Positions 45,010 to 53,814 of a stretch of 64,000 nt of DNA are shown one piece after another (position 1 is the first letter of the stretch; the number at the start of each line of letters is the position of its first letter). A program made the translations under genes and the position numbers. Under the pieces are notes generated by a model. The model was not told the DNA's origin and did no database searches. It saw only the letters and a program-made list of their open reading frames with translations. The stretch comes from Dokdonella_A sp963758365 (GTDB lineage: Bacteria; Pseudomonadota; Gammaproteobacteria; Xanthomonadales; Rhodanobacteraceae). Where the stretch lies: contig CAVWVB010000001.1 of the NCBI GenBank assembly GCA_963758365.1, positions 1,984,001-2,048,000 of the forward strand, written 5' to 3'.

Positions 45010-46145
45010 CGCAGCAACTCCGCGGGGTCGGCGCGGCGCAGGGTCCGCAGAGACAGCAGTCCCGAGACGACAGCGAGCACCATGACCGCGACCATGCAGA
45101 CCAGCCACAGCCGGAAGTCGAAAGCGACCGGCACGTCGTTGGCCTTCGCGATCACGAACAGCAGCGCACTGCCGAAGCTCGCGGCAACCAGCCCGGCCGT
45201 GCCGACCCAGCAGGCCTGTTCGAGAACGACCCAGCGCAACGCGCCGAGGCCGACGCCGAGCGCATTCAGGGTCGCGTATTCGCGGATCGACCCGAATACG
45301 GCCGCGACCAGGGTCTGGCTCGTGATCGCTGCGCCGACCAGCAGCACGACGCCGGCCAGGAACAGCACGCCGGCGCCGGCGCCGGTGTCGAACAGCCAGA
45401 ACAGCGTGGAGCGCCGTGCGAACGCGTTCGCGCTCCAGACCTCGTGGGGACCGAAGCCGCGCGCGTTGAGGCGATTGATGCGCGCCGCGACCGCATCGGC
45501 GCGCGCGGGATCGCGCAACCGCGCGACCAGATAGGTCGGGCGGTCGCCGCGGGTATTGTCGACGTCGAGCCGGCGCGCGGTGTCCAGCGAGGTCAGGATG
45601 TTGACGCCGCCGAGCGCGCGCAGGCCGCTGCCGACCCCGACCACGTGTACCGGCTGCCCATTGATGTATGCGGTCGCGCCGATCGTGACACCGAGCTTGT
45701 CGAGTTCCGCGCGATCCACGATGACCGCATCGGGAACCTGCAGCGCGCGCCGCAAGTTCGGCGCGAGCACGCGCGAGAACATCAGCCCGTCCGGCCGCGG
45801 ATCGATGCCGGAGACGAGCACGGTCACGCCGCCGGTCGGTCGCGGACCGCGCCAGTCGCCATCGAACCAGAGAAAGGGTTCGACCTGCACGACCTCGGGC
45901 GCCATCTGCAGCAGCGCCACGCTGTTCGGATCGATCGGGCGCCCCTGATCCACGCTTTGCGTATCGGGGTAACCCATCCACAGATCCGCGCTGGAACCGG
46001 TCACATAGACGCTCGCGCTGCTGAAGATGCCGAGGACCAGCGCCGCCTGCAGCAACAGCAGCAGGCTTGCAAACGCGATCGCGACCATCGCGGGCAGGAA
46101 TCGCCGCCACTCGTAGCGCAGGGTCTTGCGGGCGAGCGCAACCAT
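45006..46145 (-). CDS. FtsX/DevC-type ABC exporter permease
   Basis: The 379-residue protein has the MacB/FtsX layout: one N-terminal membrane helix ('FLPAMVAIAFASLLLLLQAA'), a large periplasmic domain (about residues 45-250), and three helices in the C-terminal FtsX domain ending 'LRTLRRADPAELLR'. The periplasmic start 'GSSADLWMGYPDTQSVDQG' resembles DevC of the cyanobacterial DevBCA exporter more than MacB, so a lipid or glycolipid is a possible cargo. It shares one base with the outer-membrane factor stop. Confidence 0.85.
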   Translation of the reverse strand: MVALARKTLRYEWRRFLPAMVAIAFASLLLLLQAALVLGIFSSASVYVTGSSADLWMGYPDTQSVDQGRPIDPNSVALLQMAPEVVQVEPFLWFDGDWRGPRPTGGVTVLVSGIDPRPDGLMFSRVLAPNLRRALQVPDAVIVDRAELDKLGVTIGATAYINGQPVHVVGVGSGLRALGGVNILTSLDTARRLDVDNTRGDRPTYLVARLRDPARADAVAARINRLNARGFGPHEVWSANAFARRSTLFWLFDTGAGAGVLFLAGVVLLVGAAITSQTLVAAVFGSIREYATLNALGVGLGALRWVVLEQACWVGTAGLVAASFGSALLFVIAKANDVPVAFDFRLWLVCMVAVMVLAVVSGLLSLRTLRRADPAELLR

Positions 46146-47584
46146 CAGCCCGGCTCGCCCGTGTCGGTCACGACGCGGTCACGCTCGGCCGCACCGAGCG
46201 CCTTGCACAGCGCGATGTAGGCGAGCGCGTGCGCGGCGCGCGCGTCCATCAGCTGCAGTGCGGCCTGTTCATGCTCGATCGCGCTCGCGGCGGTATCGAG
46301 ACCGCTTGCGAGACCGAGCTGGCGGCGCCGCTGCGTGCGTTCGGCCACCTCGCCGAGCGCCTGCCAGGCTTGCGCTGCCGCGAGCCTGCGCAGACGCTGT
46401 TGCTCGAGCGTGGCGAGCGCCGTCTCGACTTCGGACACCGCAGTCAGAACGGTCTTGCGATATGCGAGCGCGGCCGCCTCGAGAGCCGCCCCTTTCGCAT
46501 CGGCCTGGGCGCGGCGCATGCCCCAGTCGAAAAGCGGAATGTCGATGGCCGGACCGAACGCGGCAATCCGGTTGGTCACGGTGGGGCGCTGCTCGAGTTC
46601 GCTCGTGGACCAGACGACCGACCCTTCCAGCGAGATGCTCGGATACTGGTTGGCCGTCGCGATGCCGAGTTCACCGGCGGCCCTCAGCACCGCCGCCTCG
46701 TCGCGCGCAATGTCCGGGCGCGTGCGCAGCAGGTCGGCCGGCGCACTGGCCATGCGCCATTCGCCCAACCGCGGCAGCTTGCCCGGCTTCATCCACGCCG
46801 CAGCGGGTTCGCTGCGGCCAAGCAGCACGGCCAGCGCTTGCGCGGCCGCCTGCACCGCAATGCGCGGTTCCGTCAGCGCCGCCTCGGCCTGTGCAACGGC
46901 CACGCGCGCGAGCGCGGCCTGCTGCGGCGTTGCGAGCGCCAGGCGCAGGCGCGCCTCGACGCGCCGCGCCTCGACATCGCGCGCATCGCGAATCTGCACG
47001 AGCAGCGCCTCGCGCTGCTGTGCCGCGCGCAGCTCGATCCACTCGCGCGCGACCTCGGCGGAAACCGACACGCGGGCCTGGCGCAACTCGGCGTTCGCCG
47101 CATCGAGGTCGGCACGCGCGACCCGATGCGTCGCCGCGCGCCGTCCGAACAGGCCCACTTCCCATACCGAGTCGAAGCCGGCAACGAAAAACGACGCACT
47201 CGCGTCGGGGTCGATCGGTTCGGACGTGCGCAGATGCAGGTCGGGACGCAGCGGCGCGTCGGCATGTCTATCGAGGGTTCGGGCAGCCCGCAGGCGCGCG
47301 CGCGCCTGGGCGATGTCCAGATTCGCGTCGAGCGCCTGCTCGATCAGCGCATCGAGCTCGGGATCGCCGAAGGATCGCCACCAGCCGCGCGGATCGGGAA
47401 GCGGTGCAGGCGCGAGTCCGGCTGCGGGCGCGTTCTGCCAGTGTTCGGGGAGGTCGACGCGCAGATCCGGCAATGGCGTGGCCATGCAGCCTCCGAGCAC
47501 GAGGGCCGTGCACGCGAACAGCGGCCAGGCTGCGCGTCCGCGATCCGCCGCGCACTGGCTCGCGGTCTGGTCCGAGACACTCAT
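46145..47584 (-). CDS. NodT-family outer-membrane efflux lipoprotein (TolC-like)
   Basis: The 479-residue product has a lipoprotein signal with lipobox 'LVLGGC', the NodT-type opening 'WWRSFGDPELDALIEQALDANLDI', two TolC repeats rich in Ala/Arg helices, and 'LRTRPDIARDEAAVLRAAGELG' in the middle. It should form the outer-membrane channel of the exporter encoded by the next three genes. The ATG at 47584 overlaps the histidine kinase stop by 4 nt. Confidence 0.9.
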   Translation of the reverse strand: MSVSDQTASQCAADRGRAAWPLFACTALVLGGCMATPLPDLRVDLPEHWQNAPAAGLAPAPLPDPRGWWRSFGDPELDALIEQALDANLDIAQARARLRAARTLDRHADAPLRPDLHLRTSEPIDPDASASFFVAGFDSVWEVGLFGRRAATHRVARADLDAANAELRQARVSVSAEVAREWIELRAAQQREALLVQIRDARDVEARRVEARLRLALATPQQAALARVAVAQAEAALTEPRIAVQAAAQALAVLLGRSEPAAAWMKPGKLPRLGEWRMASAPADLLRTRPDIARDEAAVLRAAGELGIATANQYPSISLEGSVVWSTSELEQRPTVTNRIAAFGPAIDIPLFDWGMRRAQADAKGAALEAAALAYRKTVLTAVSEVETALATLEQQRLRRLAAAQAWQALGEVAERTQRRRQLGLASGLDTAASAIEHEQAALQLMDARAAHALAYIALCKALGAAERDRVVTDTGEPG

Positions 47585-49026
47585 CCGTTGCGCTCCGTAG
47601 CGCGCGGAAACTCCAGCTCGACCCTCAAGCCGCCCAATCCGGAGCGTCCGAACCTCAGGCCGGCACCATGCACGTCGGCAATTCTCTTCACGATGGCCAG
47701 TCCCAGTCCACTCCCTCCCTCTGCCGCACCCGGCGCGCGAAAGAACCTCTCGCCAAGACGCGGCCACATCTCCAACGGGACGCCCGGTCCGTCGTCGTCG
47801 ACCGCGATGCACACGACGCGGTCCGTATCGTCGTTGCGAAGACTGACCGTGACGATGCCGCCCCTGGCGACATGCGCAAGCGCATTGTCGATCAGGTTGT
47901 CGATGAGTTCCTGCAGCGAAGCGGCTTCGGCCTCGATGACCGCCAGCGCCGATTCGTCGTCATAGCCGAGATCGACACGGTTGCGCAAGGCATCCGGGAT
48001 GCGTTGCGCGACTACGTCCGGAAGCCATTTCGCGAGATCGAGTCGCGCGATGCGATCGGAAACATCGCCGGGCACCTGCAGGCGTGCCAGTGCCAGCAAC
48101 TGGGTCGCGCTGCGGGTGACGCGGGCGGTCGACCTTTGAATGTGGCGCAGCGCGTCCTGGGTGTCCTCCGCGTTGCGGCTGTCGAGCGCACGCTCGACAT
48201 GCATCGAGAGTCCGGCAAGCGGAGTCCGCAACTGATGAGCCGCATCGGCGACGAAGCGTTCCTCGATCGCAACCAGCGAACGCACGCGCTCGAACAACGC
48301 GTCGATTGCGCGTGTGAGCGGAAGAATCTCGACCGGAATATCCGGTCCGCTGATCGGCGCGAGATCCCGACCGCGCGCGGCGAGGCGCCGAACCGGTGGA
48401 TCCAGGCTGTGCAGACCGAAGCGCACGCCCTGCCATACCAGCGCAAGCAGCGCAAGGATCAGCAGGGCCTCGACCGGGATCGTGATCAGCAGGATCTCGC
48501 GCGCCTGCTGCTCGCGGTCCTCGAATGTCTCGGCCATCGACACCACGAGCTGGTCATCGGGATCCGGCGGCGACGCAACGACCAGCGAAGCCGCCCGCAC
48601 GCGCGCCGAATCGATCACCGCATCGTAGAGAAAAGGCGAAGTCGTCGCGGTTTCGGGAAGGTTCCGGCCGAGGCCCGAACCGCTGCCACTGACGATCCCG
48701 TGGCGCCGGCTGCGCACCGCAAAGAAACTCCGCCCGTCGGGATTGAACTCGATCAGGCGGATCGCGTCCGCACTGAGCCGTCCGTCCGCATGATTGTCGA
48801 CGATTGCCCGGGCCAGGCCGGTAGTCGAAAGCGCGAGATCGCGATCGTGCACATAGTTCGAGTAACCGAGCGCAATGAAGTAGATCGATGCACCGGTCGC
48901 CACGACCAGGGACAGGGTCGGCACGAGCAGGAACAGGAGCAGGCGCCGGCGCACGCTCGGCTGCTTCACGCCCGCTGCCGCGCGGACTGCGACCGGGTCG
49001 TGCGCTGTCGGCGGCAGCACGGTCAT
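47581..49026 (-). CDS. membrane sensor histidine kinase (QseC/TctE-like)
   Basis: The 481-residue kinase has a first membrane helix near 29-55, a periplasmic sensor of the 2CSK_N kind to about 178, a second helix ('ITIPVEALLILALLALVWQG'), a HAMP-like linker, and His264 in 'FVADAAHQLRTPLAGL'. The ATPase part shows N-box 'LIDNLIDNALAHV', G1 'DDDGPGVP' and G2 'GGSGLGLAIVKRI'. It overlaps the response regulator stop and the outer-membrane factor start by 4 nt each, so it is expected to control this exporter. Confidence 0.92.
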   Translation of the reverse strand: MTVLPPTAHDPVAVRAAAGVKQPSVRRRLLLFLLVPTLSLVVATGASIYFIALGYSNYVHDRDLALSTTGLARAIVDNHADGRLSADAIRLIEFNPDGRSFFAVRSRRHGIVSGSGSGLGRNLPETATTSPFLYDAVIDSARVRAASLVVASPPDPDDQLVVSMAETFEDREQQAREILLITIPVEALLILALLALVWQGVRFGLHSLDPPVRRLAARGRDLAPISGPDIPVEILPLTRAIDALFERVRSLVAIEERFVADAAHQLRTPLAGLSMHVERALDSRNAEDTQDALRHIQRSTARVTRSATQLLALARLQVPGDVSDRIARLDLAKWLPDVVAQRIPDALRNRVDLGYDDESALAVIEAEAASLQELIDNLIDNALAHVARGGIVTVSLRNDDTDRVVCIAVDDDGPGVPLEMWPRLGERFFRAPGAAEGGSGLGLAIVKRIADVHGAGLRFGRSGLGGLRVELEFPRATERNG

Positions 49027-49700
49027 CGTTCGGCCTGCTCCTCCTCGAGCAGATAGCCGAGGCCGCGCAACGTGCGGATCTGGACGCCCGAGCCCGGCAG
49101 CTTGCGACGCAGGCGGTGCAACAGGATATCCAGGCCGTTGTCGGTCAGCTCCTGTTCCCAGTCGCACAGGGTCTCGACGAGCTGGGCCCGGCTGACCACG
49201 CGCTGCTGGCGTACCAGCAGGGCTTCGAGCAACGCGTATTCGCGCGCGGTGAGGTCGAGCGCCTGGTCGTCGAGCCATGCACGGCGCGCCGCGAGGTTGA
49301 CGCGCAGGTGCCCGAGCGACAGATCGGGAATGCCGCCATTGAAGCGCCGGCGGATCAGTGCCCTCACCCGCGCCACGAATTCCTGCAGCGCAAACGGCTT
49401 GACCAGATAGTCATCGGCACCGATGTTCAATGCGTTCACGCGCTGCTCCACGCCCTCGCGTGCGGTGACCACGAAAATCGGAACCGCGTTCTGGCGCGCA
49501 CGCGCATTGCGCAGGACCTGCAGGCCCTCCAGCCGCGGCAGGCCGAGATCGAGCACGACCAGGTCGTATTCGACATCGAGCAGGGCCTGTTGCGCGGCCA
49601 CGCCGTCGGCGACCAGATCGGCGACATAACCGCAGTCGCCGAGCGCCGCTTCGAGCGCGCGCGCGATGATCACGTCGTCTTCGGCAATGAGAATACGCAT
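49023..49700 (-). CDS. OmpR/PhoB-family response regulator
   Basis: The 225-residue regulator has a receiver with Asp51 ('YDLVVLDLGLPRLEG'), acidic pair in 'IAEDDVIIA' and Lys in 'DDYLVKPFALQEF', then a winged-helix DNA-binding domain ('LDLTAREYALLEALLVRQQR', 'LDILLHRLRRKL'). It resembles TctD/QseB. It is the first gene of the operon, so transcription probably starts in the 387-base region upstream, where an inverted repeat is seen. Being first, the regulator likely controls its own operon. Confidence 0.92.
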   Translation of the reverse strand: MRILIAEDDVIIARALEAALGDCGYVADLVADGVAAQQALLDVEYDLVVLDLGLPRLEGLQVLRNARARQNAVPIFVVTAREGVEQRVNALNIGADDYLVKPFALQEFVARVRALIRRRFNGGIPDLSLGHLRVNLAARRAWLDDQALDLTAREYALLEALLVRQQRVVSRAQLVETLCDWEQELTDNGLDILLHRLRRKLPGSGVQIRTLRGLGYLLEEEQAER

Positions 49701-50087
49701 GACTGACAGGCAGGACCGAAGTCCCAATGCTGGATCATCCGCAGTTTCGCATGTCCACGAGGCGAACGTGCAGACCCCTGCTGCGCACGTTGGGGTTGAC
49801 AACGTGGTCGCAAGACGCGCAGGCGAGGACTTGGCGATCGAATCGGGCGTGTCTGCGCCGACCTGCGGATGCCGTTGTCGGAACCATCGGGGCCGGCCGG
49901 GCCGCGAATATCGCAAGCCACATGCTTCGCGTCGCGGCCACAATGCGATCTTCGACTTGTGCCGGTTGTCCGCCGATTGCAGCGGATCGGTGCGAGGATG
50001 CGCCGATTCCGCGCGCGCTACCGGAATACACGATCCGGTTTCATCCCTAGCTTTCGCAGCGGTGCAGACGCGCCGCGACGAACCGCC
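49701..50087. other. 387-base region upstream of the exporter operon
   Basis: No gene is supported. It should hold the promoter of the response-regulator-led operon and the 3' flank of the secreted-protein gene. The one distinct structure is the inverted repeat at 49786-49806, listed separately. I see no convincing -35/-10 pair and no intrinsic terminator. Confidence 0.5.
49786..49806. promoter_or_regulatory. perfect 7-7-7 inverted repeat CACGTTG / CAACGTG
   Basis: CACGTTG (49786-49792) and CAACGTG (49800-49806) are exact reverse complements around the seven bases GGGTTGA. The repeat lies about 90 bases upstream of the response regulator start. It could be an operator; OmpR-type regulators more often use direct repeats, so another regulator is equally possible. 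Confidence 0.4.
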
Positions 50088-51137
50088 TCAGTAATCGTAG
50101 CCGTCGATGAACAGGAAGTCGTCCGGCGTGCGCACGCAATCGTAGGTCACGACATGGCGGGGACCGCTCTCGACGACCTCGAAGTCGGTGATCTGCGGCG
50201 ATGGATTTCCATCCACGAACACGTGCGAGTCGATGCCGAGGTCGGCCCACTTGGCGGTCGTGAAACGATCCGACTCGCCGGTCAGCGCGATGTTGCCGCC
50301 GTCGGCGAGGACGATCCCGTAGCGTTGCATCGTGCGCAGAAGGACCTTGGCGGCGGGGTTGTAGCCGCTCATGTCGAATCCGGCCTTGAGGCGCATGCGC
50401 ACGCCGTACGGAACGCTGGCGGCCGGACCGCTGGCGCCGTTGGGCGGTTTGGTCCCGTGCGTTGCCGGATGCACGTAGGACGACGCGGCGATCCGCGCGT
50501 TCGGGAGAATGAAGCGGATCGCGTGACCGATGTCGCCGGCGCTGGCCACAGCCGCGGCAACTTCGTCGGCATTGAACAGCAGCGCCGCGAGCGGGAAGCC
50601 GGCCGCGTCCACGCTCGTGCATTGTTCGCCACGGCCCGGGCGCGGATAGCGTCTGGTCAGGTCCCAGCGCAACGCGCACATGGTCTGCAGTTGTCCACCT
50701 GACACCGAGGCCGCGTACGCCTCGAAAAGCGTCGTGCCCTGCTGCACCAGCAGGTGGCAGTCCTCGTTCGCGTGGTCGCAGGTGTAGGCCGACGACCCTT
50801 CGATCGCGCCGCCTGCGGGCACCGGGAATGCGAAACCCGGTGTCTCGCAGTCGGGCGTGTAGTAACCGTTGCCGTTCGGCCACGCGGTGACGGTCGCGGT
50901 GGGCGCGCCCGCGGGCGCCTGCAGGACGTACATCGAGAAATCGATCTGCAGCACGCCGCCGTTGCCCCAGCCGCCGAGTCCCTGCAGGGTCGAGATCATC
51001 GACGCGGAATTCGCGGCGAGCGGCGCCTGGCTGATGTTCTGGTTCCAAACCGCGCCGGCGGGAAAGCGCGGCAGAGGTGCCGCCTGCGCCACGGGCGACG
51101 CAAGCAGCAGTGCAACGAGGCAGACAGCCGTGCGCAT
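50088..51137 (-). CDS. secreted protein of unknown function
   Basis: The 349-residue product has a clear signal peptide ending about 'VAQAAPLPRFP'. I recognise no named domain. Visible features are six cysteines suited to disulfides, a segment 'RYPRPGRGEQCTSVDAAGFP', and 'SSYVHPATHGTKPPNGASGP' followed by 'YGVRMRLKAGFDMSGY'. It ends with 'DDFLFIDGYDY', a variant of the IF-x-DGF(E/D) tail seen in other exported proteins of this lineage and of this window. It stands alone between the exporter operon and a DUF2058 gene. Confidence 0.7.
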   Translation of the reverse strand: MRTAVCLVALLLASPVAQAAPLPRFPAGAVWNQNISQAPLAANSASMISTLQGLGGWGNGGVLQIDFSMYVLQAPAGAPTATVTAWPNGNGYYTPDCETPGFAFPVPAGGAIEGSSAYTCDHANEDCHLLVQQGTTLFEAYAASVSGGQLQTMCALRWDLTRRYPRPGRGEQCTSVDAAGFPLAALLFNADEVAAAVASAGDIGHAIRFILPNARIAASSYVHPATHGTKPPNGASGPAASVPYGVRMRLKAGFDMSGYNPAAKVLLRTMQRYGIVLADGGNIALTGESDRFTTAKWADLGIDSHVFVDGNPSPQITDFEVVESGPRHVVTYDCVRTPDDFLFIDGYDY

Positions 51138-51236
51138 CGGGATGCTCCGGACGAATTCCGCGCCATCCTGCTCCGCGGCCGCACGCGATTTTGTCGACTT
51201 CGTCGCGACTCCGCGAACGCCGCGGCTGCGCCGCAG

Positions 51237-51785
51237 CTACCAGACCAGATCGGCCGGCACGCCGTCGTCGTCCATGGCCTGCGTTTCGCAGAGCAGGACC
51301 AGCGCGTCGGAGTCGATCGTTCGTGCGGCGAGTCCGGTTTCGCGCGTGACCAGAACGTAGCGGCCGGCCGCGATCACGACCGCCAGTTCACCGCCGTTGA
51401 GGCGCGGCAGCTGGGCGGCGGTCACGTAGATGCGCCGAATCTTGTTCAGATGCGGAAAGTGTCGCGGGATGTCCGCGTCCGCGACATTCAGCGCGTTGCC
51501 CTGGAGCAGCGCGGCCAGCTTCTGGCGGCGTTCCTTCTTGGCGCGCGCGCGCTGCTCGGCCTCGCGCTTCTCGCGCTCGCGCGCTTCGCGCTCGTTGCGG
51601 TCACGCAGCGCGTAGGCCCTGGCCAGATCGATGTCCGCGGGATCGCGCGCGGGACGTGCGGGCCGCGCCCTGTCCGGCTTCGGTTTGCCGGATCGCGCGC
51701 GCTGCGGCGGCCGCGCGGGCGGTTCGGACCTCGACTTCGCGGCAAAGCCGGCCTTGAGCAACTGGTCGCGCAGGGAATCGGACAT
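51237..51785 (-). CDS. DUF2058 family (YaiL-like) protein
   Basis: The 182-residue protein begins 'SDSLRDQLLKAGFA', has a central highly charged Arg/Glu helix (about 65-95), and ends with a small globular part ('FPHLNKIRRIYVTAAQLPRL', 'GRYVLVTRETG'). This is the DUF2058 pattern, often labelled nucleoprotein/polynucleotide-associated. Its function is not established. slyX lies just upstream on the same strand, 46 bases away. Confidence 0.85.
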   Translation of the reverse strand: MSDSLRDQLLKAGFAAKSRSEPPARPPQRARSGKPKPDRARPARPARDPADIDLARAYALRDRNEREAREREKREAEQRARAKKERRQKLAALLQGNALNVADADIPRHFPHLNKIRRIYVTAAQLPRLNGGELAVVIAAGRYVLVTRETGLAARTIDSDALVLLCETQAMDDDGVPADLVW

Positions 51786-51831
51786 GACAGGACAGCGGTT
51801 TCGTTGCGGTCAGGAAGACGACGACGGGATC

Positions 51832-52047
51832 TCAGTAGTGCGGCGGCGGCGGTTCGTCGTGGGCAGCATGGACCAGCGTGCCACGGACCGCGAGGAGTTC
51901 GCCGCGCAGGGCCTGGATCGTGTTGCGAAGTTCGTGCAGATCGCGGTCGTGGGTCGCTACCGCATCGTTCAGGGTCGCGAGCGTGTCGTCGACGAAAGCG
52001 AGGCGCACTTCGAGTTCGGTCAGGCGGAGTTCGAGGGAATCGGACAT
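51832..52047 (-). CDS. slyX: SlyX family protein
   Basis: The 71-residue protein is a short coiled coil with heptads from residue 5 to about 55 ('LELRLTELEVRLAFVDDTLA') and the typical end 'EPPPPHY'. SlyX is widespread in gammaproteobacteria but has no proven role. It lies seven bases after the gmd stop and before the DUF2058 gene, so the three may share a transcript. Confidence 0.88.
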   Translation of the reverse strand: MSDSLELRLTELEVRLAFVDDTLATLNDAVATHDRDLHELRNTIQALRGELLAVRGTLVHAAHDEPPPPHY

Positions 52048-52054
52048 CGGCGGC

Positions 52055-53185
52055 TTATCCGGGCAGCTTCTCGATCAGGTGTCGACCATGGCGCGCCCCG
52101 ACCGCACCCTGCGCCTCGCGCTCGGCCAGCGCGAAGTCGGCTGCGGCCATTTCGCGCACGAGTTCGGCGAAGCCGGTGCGCGGCGTCCAGCCGAGGCGCT
52201 CGCGCGCGAAGCCCGGATCGCCGAGCAGGGTGTCGACCTCGGCGGGCCGGTAGTACTGCGGATGGATGCGCACGATCACGTCACCGACAGCGACGCGCAT
52301 GTTCGGCTTGCCGATCCGGCTGACGACCGCGTGCTCGTCCGCGCCGATGCCGTGGAATTCGAGTTCGATGCCCATTTCGCGCGCGGACAGCACGACGAAT
52401 TCGCGCACCGAATGCTGGATGCCGGTCGCGATCACGTAGTCGGTCGCCTGGTCCTGCTGCAGGATCAGCCACTGTGCCTCGACGAAGTCGCGCGCGTGGC
52501 CCCAGTCGCGCCGCGCATCGAGGTTGCCCAGGTACAGGCAGTGCTGCAGGCCGAACGCGACGCGCGCGAGGCCTCGCGTGATCTTGCGGGTCACGAACGT
52601 CTCGCCGCGGATCGGCGACTCGTGATTGAACAGGATGCCGTTGCACGCGTAGATCCCGTAGGCCTCGCGGTAATTGACCGTGATCCAGTACGCATACAGC
52701 TTTGCCACGCCGTACGGCGAGCGCGGATGGAATGGCGTGGACTCGCGTTGCGGCGTCTCGCGCACGAGACCGTAGAGCTCCGAGGTCGAAGCCTGGTAGA
52801 AACGACAGCGGTCGCCGAGGCCGAGGCTGCGCATCGCCTCGAGCACGCGCAGCGCGCCGATACCGTCGGCATTCGCGGTGTACTCGGGCTCCTCGAAAGA
52901 GACCGCGACATGACTCTGCGCGGCGAGATTGTAGATTTCGTCCGGTTTGACCTGCTGGATCACGCGCAGCAGGCTCAGGCTGTCGGTCAGGTCCCCGTAG
53001 TGCAGGCGCACGCCCGGGCGTGTCTCGTCGAGTTCGTGGTAGAGGTGATCGATGCGCTCGCTGTTGAAAGAGGACGCGCGGCGTTTGAGGCCGTGCACCT
53101 CGTAGCCCTTGGCCAGCAGCAGTTCGGCGAGGTAGGCGCCGTCCTGGCCGGTCACACCGGTAATCAGGGCTCTCTTGTTTTCCAT
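52055..53185 (-). CDS. gmd: GDP-mannose 4,6-dehydratase
   Basis: Gmd (376 aa) converts GDP-D-mannose to GDP-4-keto-6-deoxy-D-mannose, precursor of GDP-fucose or GDP-rhamnose for surface glycans. The NADP motif is 'LITGVTGQDGAYLAELLL', the catalytic part 'QASTSELYGLVRETPQ' and Tyr-x3-Lys 'SPYGVAKLYAYW'; 'GNLDARRDWGHARDFVEAQW' is a strong family signature. ATG 53185 matches the family. No reductase partner (fcl/rmd) is adjacent. ugd lies 4 kb away but is separated by unrelated genes. Confidence 0.95.
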   Translation of the reverse strand: MENKRALITGVTGQDGAYLAELLLAKGYEVHGLKRRASSFNSERIDHLYHELDETRPGVRLHYGDLTDSLSLLRVIQQVKPDEIYNLAAQSHVAVSFEEPEYTANADGIGALRVLEAMRSLGLGDRCRFYQASTSELYGLVRETPQRESTPFHPRSPYGVAKLYAYWITVNYREAYGIYACNGILFNHESPIRGETFVTRKITRGLARVAFGLQHCLYLGNLDARRDWGHARDFVEAQWLILQQDQATDYVIATGIQHSVREFVVLSAREMGIELEFHGIGADEHAVVSRIGKPNMRVAVGDVIVRIHPQYYRPAEVDTLLGDPGFARERLGWTPRTGFAELVREMAAADFALAEREAQGAVGARHGRHLIEKLPG

Positions 53186-53280
53186 GCACGATGCGTCCTG
53201 GTTCGATCGAATGTCTCCGGCCACGAGACGGGGTCGCAGATGGTAACCGCCGCGATCGAACGGGTACAGCGCGAGCGCGC

Positions 53281-53814
53281 CTAGCGCGCTTCGAAGCCGT
53301 TGCGGAACACGCCGTCGGTCGACGTCGGCGGCGCGCCACCGGCGATCCAGTCGTAGATCAAGGCCTGGTCGGAGTCCGACAGCGGCAGGCCACCGAACGG
53401 CATGCGCTCGCCGACGCCGGGCAGGTCGCAGTTGACCTTGAGGAACAGCAGACTCTGTTCCGGGTGGTCGGGCCAAACGCGGATGAAGGTCGGGTCCTGC
53501 GAGCTCGCGACGTTGAACAGGTGCGACCACGAGCCGCCGGCGCTGAGGTCCAGGCCCGCGGGCGGGGCGTCGCCCTCGTGGCAGGTCGTGCAGTTCTTGT
53601 TGAAGATGCCCTGGATCGCCGACTGGTAGTCGATCGTGTACTGGATCGGCTCGGCGTCGAGGTTCGTGCAGCCGGACGCGAGCGGGAACCCGGTCCACGG
53701 GTCGCCCGACGCGCGCGCGACCGCAGGCAGCGATGCGAGCACCAGTGCGACGCGAAGCAGGCCGCGGAGCGATCGCGCGCGCCGCGGCCGCGCGCCCTGA
53801 CCACGTCTATCCAA
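53281..53814 (-). CDS. exported c-type cytochrome-like protein
   Basis: The 177-residue protein carries one haem-binding site, 'NKNCTTCHEGDAPPAG', and a likely Met ligand in 'GVGERMPFGGLPLSDSD', the layout of small cytochrome domains found with DUF1501/DUF1800 proteins. I choose TTG 53814, overlapping the DUF1501 stop by 8 nt, because it gives an Arg-rich signal peptide ending 'LPAVARASG'. The C-terminus is 'GVFRNGFEAR', the IF-x-NGFE tail. It is the last gene of the DUF1800-DUF1501 operon. Confidence 0.72.
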   Translation of the reverse strand: MDRRGQGARPRRARSLRGLLRVALVLASLPAVARASGDPWTGFPLASGCTNLDAEPIQYTIDYQSAIQGIFNKNCTTCHEGDAPPAGLDLSAGGSWSHLFNVASSQDPTFIRVWPDHPEQSLLFLKVNCDLPGVGERMPFGGLPLSDSDQALIYDWIAGGAPPTSTDGVFRNGFEAR

